Below are positions 25,232 through 33,473 of a stretch of DNA of 64,000 bases, one piece after another. The notes beneath the pieces are model-generated. The model was given only the letters and a program-made list of their open reading frames with translations. It was not told the DNA's origin and searched no databases. The translations under genes and the position numbers were made by a program. Position 1 is the first letter of the stretch. The number at the start of each line of letters is the position of its first letter. The stretch covers positions 124,001 through 188,000 of the forward strand of contig JAJYDJ010000001.1 in NCBI GenBank assembly GCA_021777565.1, written 5' to 3'. The stretch comes from a bacterium (GTDB taxonomy: Bacteria; Patescibacteria; Microgenomatia; Levybacterales; UBA12049).

Positions 25232-25887
25232 TGTACATTGCGGATGCCACTTGACCCCAAGATTCCTAGATCCCGGTAAAAAAAGTAGAGATAATTTCCT
25301 TGATGCACAGGGACATCACTAAAAGAGGAGATGTCTGGGAATGCTTCTAGTGTCGGATATCGATATTTACGTTTTACTGTGGGGACTTGTGCGTACTCTT
25401 TGACTTCTCTCCAACTAACAGGAAGTGCAACAAGTGAACATTCTTTCTTGATGTGTCTGATCTGTATCACTCCGATTGATTTTAGTCCTAGGAGCCGTGC
25501 TAGCCAAATACGATGTAAGCCATCCAGCACAATTGATACCTCTTTTTTTTGCTCGACATCATAGTAGGTCTCAACAATTGGGGGAGTCATCGTAAAGGAT
25601 TGACCTGCAAAGTCATATCTAATGCTACTTCGCAAGTCAAAAATGTTAAGTGAGAAATCTTGAAAAAGTGGAGAGAGTTTTTTTTGTACAGTTAGTTGCT
25701 CGGCGAGTACATAGAGGGCAATCGGTTGCAGAGTAGTAATGGCGGCATGTTTTGGTTCAATAATTGCATCTTCATACGGCTTGATGTGTGTGTCACCCAT
25801 GAGCCGCACATTGCGCAGCATATGTTCTACTTCATGAAAGCTGTGTAAGGACGTAATACGTAATGCTGAATTATTGTCATTCTCCAT
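25228..25887 (-). CDS. ParB/sulfiredoxin-like fold protein, unknown role
   Basis: A 219-residue soluble protein. The central IVLDGLHRIWLARLLGLKSIGVIQI matches the ParB/Srx fold signature (DGxHR followed by a helix and an 'ip' strand), preceded by a PPIVETYYD strand. No helix-turn-helix DNA-binding part as in chromosomal ParB is visible, so partition is unlikely; these folds also serve as small nucleases, kinases or CTPases. It lies downstream of the ATPase-winged-helix regulator gene on the same strand. A hairpin (CACAGA/TCTGTG at 25899-25914) lies in its leader, behind a TATAAA box. Confidence 0.55.
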   Translation of the reverse strand: MENDNNSALRITSLHSFHEVEHMLRNVRLMGDTHIKPYEDAIIEPKHAAITTLQPIALYVLAEQLTVQKKLSPLFQDFSLNIFDLRSSIRYDFAGQSFTMTPPIVETYYDVEQKKEVSIVLDGLHRIWLARLLGLKSIGVIQIRHIKKECSLVALPVSWREVKEYAQVPTVKRKYRYPTLEAFPDISSFSDVPVHQGNYLYFFYRDLGILGSSGIRNVH

Positions 25888-25979
25888 ATCCCAGAGAGCA
25901 CAGAAGGCTCTGTGGGTCTTTATAGAGGTTTTTTAGTTGAAGAGCTTGATCGTTCCTGACTGTTCTTAACAAACACGCA

Positions 25980-27044
25980 CTATGCCTGGAGAAGATATCC
26001 TTTGCCTTTGGCAACTTTAATAGTTGCACTTGGTTCTAGCTTAACTAACTTTTTCTTCATACGATACATCAATTGGCTGATGGCCCATTCTGAATACTTA
26101 ATCTCCCAATCATCTTCTCCCCAAATTGCTTTTGCGATATCGTTTTTGGAGACAATTTTACCTGTCTGTTGGCACAGTAAATCGTAGACTCTCTCTTCAA
26201 GGAACGAAAAGTCTCTCTTATTTGCATGGATCATACGATACATGTCACTTAGAAGAGGATTAAAAAATTTGTCTCCTTGGAGGAGGCCGATCTGGCGCAG
26301 CTGTGTCTTCTCAGTGTTGGTAAGTTGTCCGTGTACAACCTTATCAATAATCTCTGCGGGGAAATCTTTTAAAATGGAAGAAAGCTTATATACCATTGAA
26401 GGTTGTGCCAGGAGGAATGTTGAGGTGAAACGGGCATCTGGATTCTCCAAACGCAGGAGCGTAAGTGCTTTGACCAACCCTGCATGACCACAACTAAGTT
26501 CAAAAATTTCTTTCTTCTCGTCTTCACTCAAGTTGCTTTTAATCTTATTTGTATGTTCCGCAATGATTTGTTTTGCGTCGTTGTAATTTACTAAATGAAG
26601 CATTGTAAGATATTGCATAAGGGCTTTGGATGTTACATTGAAGGCACTGTATACTTCTTTTGTTCCAGAGAAAAGGTAAAATATGAATCCTTCCTGATGC
26701 TTATAACGTAAGTTATCTAGTGCATCCACAAGCCAGGATGCATCTTCTGTCAGAAAAATGTTGATACAAGCAATCACAGGCGTATCTTGCTTCTGGAGGA
26801 TAGCGATGAACTCTCTCAGTTCTTCTACAGAGATGGTGTTACAGACGAAGAGTTCGTATTCCTTAGGACGATTGCTCTCAAGATACTGCACGACCGCAGT
26901 AAACAAATGATCTTTCCCAACGCCAGCCATACCTATAAACGTGGCTGGTTCATGGAGAAGTACCTTTTGCTTAACATTCTTAAGCAGCTTTTTGTCGCGA
27001 TCCACAATGGCTCCTGGAAGGCGTGGGATTGCATATGGTGGCAT
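25980..27044 (-). CDS. STAND/AAA-type ATPase with C-terminal OmpR-type winged helix
   Basis: A 354-residue predicted regulator, paralogue of 3801-5093. The P-loop at residues 38-45 reads GMAGVGKD, with the Lys kept but Asp in place of Ser/Thr. A helical STAND-like region follows (LSCGHAGLVKALTLL, a typical sensor-2 neighbourhood). The last 90 residues are a winged-helix domain (DIAKAIWGEDDW, AISQLMYRMKKKL, KGKGYLLQA). The domain order, ATPase then OmpR-type DNA-binding part, is the reverse of the SARP type. TAGAAT with a six-base gap supports the ATG at 27044. It is divergent from dcd and may sense nucleotides or regulate that operon (inference). Confidence 0.65.
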   Translation of the reverse strand: MPPYAIPRLPGAIVDRDKKLLKNVKQKVLLHEPATFIGMAGVGKDHLFTAVVQYLESNRPKEYELFVCNTISVEELREFIAILQKQDTPVIACINIFLTEDASWLVDALDNLRYKHQEGFIFYLFSGTKEVYSAFNVTSKALMQYLTMLHLVNYNDAKQIIAEHTNKIKSNLSEDEKKEIFELSCGHAGLVKALTLLRLENPDARFTSTFLLAQPSMVYKLSSILKDFPAEIIDKVVHGQLTNTEKTQLRQIGLLQGDKFFNPLLSDMYRMIHANKRDFSFLEERVYDLLCQQTGKIVSKNDIAKAIWGEDDWEIKYSEWAISQLMYRMKKKLVKLEPSATIKVAKGKGYLLQA

Positions 27045-27154
27045 GGGGGTATTCTACCAGATTATAAGTCTATTTTCATGTGTGCCAGAGAAAGAATAAA
27101 AACTGCTGTAGTTTGATGTCTTTTCTGTTGGAAGAATCTTGGTATACTTTTTTT

Positions 27155-27742
27155 ATGGTTCTTTCAGATCGTGATATTAAAAAATCTATTGAAGCAAAAG
27201 AACTCATCATCAGATCAGAATCTCCTCTCGCATTCCAACCTTCCTCTCTGGATGTTCATCTGTCTCCACATATCCTTACTTTTGTCAGAAGGCGATTTAA
27301 AGACGCAGTTCTTGATCTAAAAAAGCCAGTAGAAGATTATATGGAAGAGGAAGTAATTGAAGAGCATAAAGGAACCATTATTTATCCTCATGAGTTTATT
27401 CTTGGTGTGACAGAGGAATGGTTCCACCTACCAAATTCTTTGCTTGCCAATGTGGAGGGGAAGAGCAGTTTGGGACGTTTGGGCTTGGTCATTCATGCGA
27501 CGGCAGGATTTGTTGATCCAGGATTTTCCGGACATATTACGTTGGAGATTACCAATCTTACCAATTTACCGATGATTATTTATGCCCATATGCCTATCGG
27601 ACAAGTACGGTTCTCTCCACTCAGTTCACCTGCAGAGCACGTGTATGGAGAGAAAATGTTGGGGAGTAAAACATACAAAAATGAATACAGTCCTAAGCCA
27701 AAACCGATCGCGAGCCAATACTGGAAAAATTTAGCAAAGTAA
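27155..27742 (+). CDS. dcd: dCTP deaminase
   Basis: A 195-residue member of the trimeric dCTP deaminase/dUTPase superfamily. It converts dCTP to dUTP (or, in bifunctional forms, to dUMP). The signature VEGKSSLGRLGLVIHATAGFVDPGFSGHITLE runs from about residue 105, including the Ser-Arg phosphate loop and the catalytic Glu (TLE). Start at 27155: TATACT at 27143-27148 then six bases; the longer frame from 27080 is not needed. It opens a dcd-dut-thyX-like operon, with one base between dcd and dut, which gives a complete route from dCTP to dTMP. Confidence 0.92.
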   Translation: MVLSDRDIKKSIEAKELIIRSESPLAFQPSSLDVHLSPHILTFVRRRFKDAVLDLKKPVEDYMEEEVIEEHKGTIIYPHEFILGVTEEWFHLPNSLLANVEGKSSLGRLGLVIHATAGFVDPGFSGHITLEITNLTNLPMIIYAHMPIGQVRFSPLSSPAEHVYGEKMLGSKTYKNEYSPKPKPIASQYWKNLAK

Positions 27743-27743
27743 T

Positions 27744-28175
27744 ATGAAGATAAAACGTATTGATACTACTCTTCCTCTCCCGGGGTATCAGACGCCTGGG
27801 GCAGTAGGGTTTGATCTGTATGTCAGAGAAACTATTATTGTGCCGCCTCACGAGTTAAAACTTATTCCAGTAAACAATATCATTGAAGTTCCCAAAGGGT
27901 GCGTACTGCTTCTTTTTTCACGTAGTTCAACACCCATCAAGAAGGGTCTTATGATGGCCAATGGTGTAGGAGTGATTGATCAAGATTTTTGTGGAGACGC
28001 TGATGAGCTCCAAATTGAGGCATTTAATTTTACAGACAAGGAAGTCATGGTTGAAAGAGGGGAACGCATTGCTCAAGGCATGATTGTAAGAGTAGTACAA
28101 GAGGTCTTTGAAGAAGTTGATCATATGTCAGAGCCATCCCGCGGTGGCTTTGGCACAACGGGAGGAGAATCATGA
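27744..28175 (+). CDS. dut: dUTPase
   Basis: A 143-residue dUTP diphosphatase that makes dUMP for thymidylate synthesis and keeps uracil out of DNA. Motifs in order: AVGFDLYV, SRSSTPIK (usual SRSG/SRSS), NGVGVIDQDFCGDADELQI (motif 3 with the catalytic Asp), ERGERIAQGMI, and the C-terminal RGGFGTTG lid, all present. The CGDADE insertion in motif 3 is slightly longer than in E. coli. The stop overlaps the thyX-like ATG by four bases (ATGA), so translation is coupled. Confidence 0.92.
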   Translation: MKIKRIDTTLPLPGYQTPGAVGFDLYVRETIIVPPHELKLIPVNNIIEVPKGCVLLLFSRSSTPIKKGLMMANGVGVIDQDFCGDADELQIEAFNFTDKEVMVERGERIAQGMIVRVVQEVFEEVDHMSEPSRGGFGTTGGES

Positions 28176-29944
28176 GCGACTCACTCATCTCAGAACAAGT
28201 GAAGCAGTATTACGACAACGCGTATCTCCCTGAGCATTTTACCCAGGAGGAGGAACGTTTTCTTAGGCCGTTCTTTACTAACCTTGACAAGCCTGTTTTC
28301 GTCATTAAAAATCTCCCATCAGAAGTAAAGGGGGCAGTGGCATCCCGTTATAGCCGAGCAACAGCAAGCCTGAGAAGATTATTCCTGAATGAGTATCTCA
28401 ATCCTATTATTTATCCAGATATGCAGAAAGGGTGGGAAAATTTAAGCGCTGATGAACAGTATGAATCGATGCAGCTGCGTGAAAAATTCTTCGCCTGGCT
28501 TTCTTTTCAAGAAGAAAATGGAGGAGTTGAAGAAATCGTCAACATTCAAAGAGGAAGAGCGTTCTTTGAAAAATGGTTAGCACAATATGGGGACGATTCT
28601 ATAGCTGAGCTAGGTGCAGAGCTTGTCTGTCTGGAAGGCATATCCTTGGTTGCGTCCAAGGAGATAGAGGATAAGCGTATCGGAATATCTCCGCTTGAAA
28701 AATCTACACGATATGTACAGTTCTGGGAGAAGAAGGCGAATGGACAGTATCAGTACTGTATCCCATATGAGTTGCAAGATGAAGAGAAGGAAACATATAT
28801 ACAGCTTATGGACAAACTCTTCTCAACTTATAATGATTTGGCACAACCATATCTAGATTATATTAAGCAGCTTTATCCAAAAGGTGAAGATGAAACAGAA
28901 ACATCCTTCAATGCTTCACGTGGGGCTCGACGATTTGATGATTTGCGTGAATTGTTACCATTTGGGACACAAACAAATGTTGCATTACTGGGGAATGGTC
29001 GTGCATTTGAAGACTTGATTACTCGATTGCTCGCTACATCGTTGACAGAATTGCAGTGGTGTGGCCAATGCATTTTAGAAGAACTTCAGCAAGTTACGCC
29101 TTCTTTTGTGAAAAGAAGCCTCACACCACGAGGCGAGATCACTCGTCAGTATCGTAAGCGACTGTTTGGCGGGAAAGTATCCTTAGCGACGAAATATATT
29201 TTGCCATCTCAAAAAGTGACAAGGCCAACCGAGTGGGTTATGCTGATTGATCAGACCCCGGACGCTGACGCCCTCGTTATTGCTTCATACCTTTTCTCAC
29301 AATCTGGTGATCAATCTTTGGCTTCTGTTTTATCTCAGGTAAAAACGTTCTCACCAGAGAAACGCGCTCAAATTTTAAAAGAAATTCTGAGTTTACGACA
29401 ATCTGAAAATGAAACGCCGGATCGCGCGCGTGATCGTTTCCATAAAGTACCGCGCGCATTTGAAAATGCGTCATATCTATTTGAGTTCTGGGCCAGGGGA
29501 GGCGAATATCGTGATCTTCATAGGCACAGGCAGGCTACGCAAGAGCGCCAGCTGTTTACTACCCATTGGGGATATGATGTCGAGCAAGATTTAGAAACTT
29601 CTGAGTTTTATGAGTCGGTTGAGAAAGTATTTGCAAAAGCAGAAGTTGTCTTTGAACAGTTGGTCAAAATAGATCCATTTGTTGCCCAGTATGTCGTGCC
29701 GTTTGGGTATATCCAACATTGGTACATGAGGCTGACTGCGCGTGAAATCTATTGGATTGTTGAGCTGCGCACTGGGCCACAAGGACACCCTCACTATCGT
29801 ATGATTTGCCAACAGTTAGGTCATGTTGCCAAAGCTGCTGATCCCGCACTCTTTCAAGGGCTCCTCATCGATGAAGCCAGTTATAGTCTGGCACGACGTG
29901 AATCTGAGAAGAAAATTGAGAAAAAGCTCGAAAGCTTCTCCTAA
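28172..29944 (+). CDS. Tandem-domain ThyX-like (flavin-dependent thymidylate synthase family) protein
   Basis: 590 residues, more than twice the usual ThyX length, built of two ThyX-like halves. The N-terminal half (about 50-320) keeps EKSTRYVQF (176-184) and LLPFGTQTNVALLGNGRAF (261-279) but has KRI where ThyX has RHR. The C-terminal half (about 320-585) has LHRHRQATQERQ (449-460), keeping RHR but lacking the Ser at its +8 position. The two parts of the ThyX signature RHRx7S are therefore split over the halves. By position after dcd and dut it should make dTMP from dUMP with folate and FADH2, but activity is not proven. A GGAGGAGA site precedes the ATG. Confidence 0.75.
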   Translation: MSDSLISEQVKQYYDNAYLPEHFTQEEERFLRPFFTNLDKPVFVIKNLPSEVKGAVASRYSRATASLRRLFLNEYLNPIIYPDMQKGWENLSADEQYESMQLREKFFAWLSFQEENGGVEEIVNIQRGRAFFEKWLAQYGDDSIAELGAELVCLEGISLVASKEIEDKRIGISPLEKSTRYVQFWEKKANGQYQYCIPYELQDEEKETYIQLMDKLFSTYNDLAQPYLDYIKQLYPKGEDETETSFNASRGARRFDDLRELLPFGTQTNVALLGNGRAFEDLITRLLATSLTELQWCGQCILEELQQVTPSFVKRSLTPRGEITRQYRKRLFGGKVSLATKYILPSQKVTRPTEWVMLIDQTPDADALVIASYLFSQSGDQSLASVLSQVKTFSPEKRAQILKEILSLRQSENETPDRARDRFHKVPRAFENASYLFEFWARGGEYRDLHRHRQATQERQLFTTHWGYDVEQDLETSEFYESVEKVFAKAEVVFEQLVKIDPFVAQYVVPFGYIQHWYMRLTAREIYWIVELRTGPQGHPHYRMICQQLGHVAKAADPALFQGLLIDEASYSLARRESEKKIEKKLESFS

Positions 29945-29990
29945 GTTACACTCCTTGTCATTTCTGAGCTACCTCTGCTATAATAGCCAC

Positions 29991-30263
29991 ATGCGAACAT
30001 ACGAACTTGTTTTGATTTTGCGACCCTTGGCAGATGCCAAGCGTAAGGAGATTGTTGAGACAGTCAAATCTCTTCTTGAGAAAGCAGAATTAAAGGAAGA
30101 AAAAGAGTGGGGTAGTAAGCTTTTGAAATACAAAATCAAAAAGGAAATCACAGGCTTTTACTATGATTTCGTTTTTGAAGCTGAAACCCTGCCAACTGAA
30201 TTGAATACCAGATTGCTGCAGAACAGTAATGTCCTGCGTCATTTGGTTATTCGAAGGAAATAA
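29991..30263 (+). CDS. rpsF: 30S ribosomal protein S6
   Basis: A 90-residue S6 (MRTYELVLILRP at the start, GFYYDFVFEAE, and NVLRHLVIRRK at the end). It binds the central domain of 16S rRNA together with S18. The start at 29991 follows TATAAT (29979-29984) by exactly six bases, with TTGTCA 18 bases further up; the open frame upstream to 29823 runs through the previous gene and is rejected. It heads the conserved rpsF-ssb-rpsR operon. Confidence 0.95.
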   Translation: MRTYELVLILRPLADAKRKEIVETVKSLLEKAELKEEKEWGSKLLKYKIKKEITGFYYDFVFEAETLPTELNTRLLQNSNVLRHLVIRRK

Positions 30264-30266
30264 CGC

Positions 30267-30737
30267 ATGGCACGAAGTTTGAATTCAGTTCAGCTCATTG
30301 GGAACTTAACCAGGGATCCAGAACTTCGCTATACCCCAACCGGTGTAGCCGTCTGTACCTTGGGTCTTGCTACCAATCGAGTCTGGAATACCGATAAAGG
30401 TGAAAAGAAAGAAGAAGTAGAGTATCATCGCGTTATTGCTTGGAACAAATTAGCAGAACTGTGCAGTCAGCTTCTGAGTAAAGGTTCCAAAGTATATGTC
30501 CACGGCCGTTTGGCTACACGAAGTTGGACAAGTCAGGATAATCAACAGAAGTCCGTGACAGAAATTGTGATGGATGATATGATTATCCTCTCAAGTAAGA
30601 AAGAAGGCAGTACTGGCGCATATGATGGCGAGGCAAATAAAACAGTCTCGACACCATCTGAAGTAGCACCAGAAGATATGCCTGATTTCAGCGGAGATAC
30701 ATCAGTTGACGTGTCACCTGATGATATTCCATTCTAA
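30267..30737 (+). CDS. ssb: Single-stranded DNA-binding protein
   Basis: A 156-residue SSB with an N-terminal OB fold (LNSVQLIGNLTRDPELRYTP, VEYHRVIAWNKLAELCSQLL, SKVYVHGRLATRSW), a flexible linker and the acidic tip DVSPDDIPF that recruits replication and repair partners. It lies three bases after rpsF and five before rpsR, as in most bacteria. Confidence 0.95.
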   Translation: MARSLNSVQLIGNLTRDPELRYTPTGVAVCTLGLATNRVWNTDKGEKKEEVEYHRVIAWNKLAELCSQLLSKGSKVYVHGRLATRSWTSQDNQQKSVTEIVMDDMIILSSKKEGSTGAYDGEANKTVSTPSEVAPEDMPDFSGDTSVDVSPDDIPF

Positions 30738-30742
30738 AATAT

Positions 30743-30988
30743 ATGCCAAAGAAAACAACAAATAGACCAAAGAAAAAGATGATGGCCAAGAAAGAATGTT
30801 CTTTTTGCAAAGAGCACAAAGAACCATCTCTTGATCAAATTGATGGATTGAAGCGCTTCTTAACTGAGCGAGGGAAGATCCTGTCACGTGCACGAAGTGG
30901 AGTTTGTGCAATGCATCAACGTCGTCTCTCCACTGCAGTAAAACAGGCTCGTTTCTTGGCTCTTCTTTCCTTTACCTCCAAAGAGTAA
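30743..30988 (+). CDS. rpsR: 30S ribosomal protein S18
   Basis: An 81-residue S18. A basic N-terminal extension (PKKTTNRPKKKMMAKK) precedes CSFCKEHKEPSLDQIDGLKRF and CAMHQRRLSTAVKQARFLALL, the family core. The CxxC plus CxxH set would suit a zinc-binding form. Last gene of the rpsF-ssb-rpsR operon. Confidence 0.92.
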   Translation: MPKKTTNRPKKKMMAKKECSFCKEHKEPSLDQIDGLKRFLTERGKILSRARSGVCAMHQRRLSTAVKQARFLALLSFTSKE

Positions 30989-31034
30989 TTTTGGATTATT
31001 GCTTCTTCACTGATTCTTCCCGTATACTCATACC

Positions 31035-32297
31035 ATGGGCTTAAAACGCTTTCAGTTAGTTCTTATCATTTGTATCTCAATACTGGTGGGATACGTGATC
31101 GGCATGTACCGAGTCAACTTCGAATGGAAGCAATATCAGCCACATATTCAGCTCGTTAATGCAGAACCCCCATCAGATGTTACTACGGTTGACATGACGC
31201 AGTTCTGGACTGTCTGGGAGAAGGTAAGTCAGGACTACTACGATAAAAAAGCCATTGACCCAAAGAAAATGATGGATGGTGCTATTGCCGGCATGGTCAG
31301 CGCGATCGGTGACCCCTATACCATGTATTTACCACCAACCCAGAATAGTGATTTTCAGTCCCAACTTGCTGGCCAGTTTACTGGTATCGGGGCAGAGCTT
31401 GGGATGCAAGATAGGCAAATTATCGTGATCGCGCCAATTGAGGGAAGCCCTGCGCAAAAAGCGGGAATTCGTGCCGGTGATGCGATAGCTACAGTGGATG
31501 GAAAGCGTATTGACGGGTGGACACTGCCACAAACCGTTACTGCGATTCGTGGTCCAAAAGGAACGACCGTAACATTGGAAGTCCTGCATAAAGGGGATAG
31601 TCAGCTTACCAAAATTCCAATCGTGAGAGATGTTATCACCGTTAAGAGTGTTGATGGATGGGTGAAGCAAGTGAAAGATATTGATGGTCTCTCATCATCA
31701 AACAGTGCACTTCTGGCACACAGCACTGATAAAGTAATGTATGTCAGACTCTCACAATTTGGTGATAACACCAACAAAGACTGGTCAGCACTGATCACCC
31801 AACTTGCATCACAAGCACAAGGTGCCAAGGGTATGGTGCTTGATCTTCGTAACAATCCAGGTGGCTACCTGAAAGATGCTGCCTATATCGCAGGTGAATT
31901 CTTACCAATTGGCAAAGTAGTCGTGTATGAAGCTGATGATGGCAAAGATCCTGTTGCCTTGGCAGTGGATCGTCAGGGATCACTTCTGAACATGCCACTG
32001 GTGATTCTTATCAACGGTGGGTCTGCATCAGCGAGTGAAATCGTTTCTGGTGCGATGCAAGACTACAAGAGAGCGACATTGGTAGGTGACCAGTCCTTTG
32101 GGAAGGGAACTATTCAGAATGTTGATGATCTCGGTGGAGGAGCAGGACTACACGTGACGATTGCCAAATGGCTTACTCCAACACAACGCTGGATACATGG
32201 CAAGGGACTTACTCCTGATGTCCCAACAGCTCTTAATCCAAATGATCCATCACACGACACACAGCTTGAAGCCGCAATTCAGCAATTGTTAAAATAA
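31035..32297 (+). CDS. C-terminal processing serine protease (S41 family, PDZ)
   Basis: A 420-residue membrane-anchored protease: helix at residues 7-24, an extracytoplasmic N-domain, PDZ at about 115-200, and the S41 catalytic domain at 230-400. GGSASASE at 328-335 contains the nucleophile (Ser 332, inferred) and QSFGKGT the general-base Lys 357, giving the Ser-Lys dyad. It cleaves proteins near their C-termini in the cell envelope. TATACT (31023-31028) and a six-base gap set the ATG. An HtrA protease follows after 19 bases, so the pair forms an envelope quality-control unit. Confidence 0.9.
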   Translation: MGLKRFQLVLIICISILVGYVIGMYRVNFEWKQYQPHIQLVNAEPPSDVTTVDMTQFWTVWEKVSQDYYDKKAIDPKKMMDGAIAGMVSAIGDPYTMYLPPTQNSDFQSQLAGQFTGIGAELGMQDRQIIVIAPIEGSPAQKAGIRAGDAIATVDGKRIDGWTLPQTVTAIRGPKGTTVTLEVLHKGDSQLTKIPIVRDVITVKSVDGWVKQVKDIDGLSSSNSALLAHSTDKVMYVRLSQFGDNTNKDWSALITQLASQAQGAKGMVLDLRNNPGGYLKDAAYIAGEFLPIGKVVVYEADDGKDPVALAVDRQGSLLNMPLVILINGGSASASEIVSGAMQDYKRATLVGDQSFGKGTIQNVDDLGGGAGLHVTIAKWLTPTQRWIHGKGLTPDVPTALNPNDPSHDTQLEAAIQQLLK

Positions 32298-32316
32298 CCT
32301 TGTTAAAGAATAAGGT

Positions 32317-33471
32317 ATGAGAAAAGTTATACTTTTACTCGTTACACTTCTTTGTGGATGGTTCCTTTACAGTGGCCTCACCCATTTTGGCTATATAAAA
32401 GGGTTTTCTCTGCCACTTCTGTCACAAGCGCCTACCAACACCTCCCATCAGCAAAAGATTGTTCTCACTGAAGAGTCAGTGACTATTGATGCGGTAAAGA
32501 AAGTTGGTCCATCTGTCGTGACCATAGCAGGCACGCCAACAGTGAGTCAGCAGAATACCCAATTTGATCCCTTCTTTGGTGTCCCTATGCAACAGCCAAC
32601 CCAGACGAATGAGCCTCAGACGATCGGGACTGGGTTTATCGTGACGGGGGATGGGCTTATTGTGACGAACAAACATGTTGTATCAGACACTACTGAGAAA
32701 TATCAGGTTGTGACTTCAGGAGATAAGAAATATGATGTCCAGAATATTTATCGTGATCCCAATAACGATATCGCAATTTTGAAAATTAACCCGAGCCAGA
32801 ATCCTGGTATGACTCTTACGCCTGTTGAGATGGGGGATTCTAGTACATTACAAGTAGGACAATTTGCTATCGCCATCGGGACCGCGCTTGGCAAATTTAA
32901 CAATACCGTCACGACGGGTGTTATTTCAGGTCTCGGCCGTGGTATTCAAGCCGGTGATGAATATCAGGGATATGTCGAGCAGCTAGATAATGTTATCCAA
33001 ACCTCTGCGGCCATTAATCCTGGCAATAGTGGTGGACCACTTCTTAACTCATCAGCACAGGTGATTGGTATTAATACTGCAGTAGCACAAAACGGCCAGA
33101 ATATTGGTTTTGCACTGCCAATTAATGTCGTGAAGGACAGTATCAACACATTTAACCAAACAGGCCAGTTTAACCGCCCATTCCTTGGCGTGACGCATAC
33201 GTACATTGATCAACAAGTGGCACTTCTGAATAATGTGCCATCAGGAGCCTATGTTCAAAACGTTGTTGCTGGTTCTGCAGCGGATAAAGCAGGAGTTCAA
33301 GCAGGAGATATTATTGTCAGTTTTGATGGTATAAGAGTTGATGCCTCAAGTAATTCTCTAGTGAGTTTATTGAGTAAGAAAAAAGTTGGAGACAGTGTGA
33401 CAATGACACTCTGGCGTGGTGGAAAAACAATGGATGTGAAAGCAACGCTGACAGCTGCTCCAAATCAGTGA
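32317..33471 (+). CDS. HtrA/DegP-like trypsin-fold protease with one PDZ domain
   Basis: A 384-residue membrane-anchored S1C protease. After the N-terminal helix (residues 4-20) come the catalytic His in TNKHVV, Asp in NNDIAIL and Ser in NPGNSGGPLL, so the triad is complete. One PDZ domain closes the protein (PSGAYVQNVVAGSAADKAGVQAGDIIVSF). It should degrade or refold damaged extracytoplasmic proteins. Cotranscribed with the S41 protease. It ends in TGA, one of several TGA stops here that show a standard code. Confidence 0.92.
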   Translation: MRKVILLLVTLLCGWFLYSGLTHFGYIKGFSLPLLSQAPTNTSHQQKIVLTEESVTIDAVKKVGPSVVTIAGTPTVSQQNTQFDPFFGVPMQQPTQTNEPQTIGTGFIVTGDGLIVTNKHVVSDTTEKYQVVTSGDKKYDVQNIYRDPNNDIAILKINPSQNPGMTLTPVEMGDSSTLQVGQFAIAIGTALGKFNNTVTTGVISGLGRGIQAGDEYQGYVEQLDNVIQTSAAINPGNSGGPLLNSSAQVIGINTAVAQNGQNIGFALPINVVKDSINTFNQTGQFNRPFLGVTHTYIDQQVALLNNVPSGAYVQNVVAGSAADKAGVQAGDIIVSFDGIRVDASSNSLVSLLSKKKVGDSVTMTLWRGGKTMDVKATLTAAPNQ

Positions 33472-33473
33472 TC

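Noticed and set aside
25899..25914. Hairpin CACAGA-AGGC-TCTGTG as an intrinsic terminator of the regulator gene
   Set aside because: On the minus strand no T-run follows; it lies in the leader of the ParB-like gene and is more likely a 5' UTR hairpin.
27080..27154. N-terminal extension of dCTP deaminase
   Set aside because: The promoter TATACT at 27143-27148 lies inside the extension and the conserved protein begins at 27155.
33469..33471. UGA recoded as glycine, as in some CPR lineages
   Set aside because: TGA ends the HtrA, glyA, dut and metK frames at the expected protein ends, so it is a normal stop.
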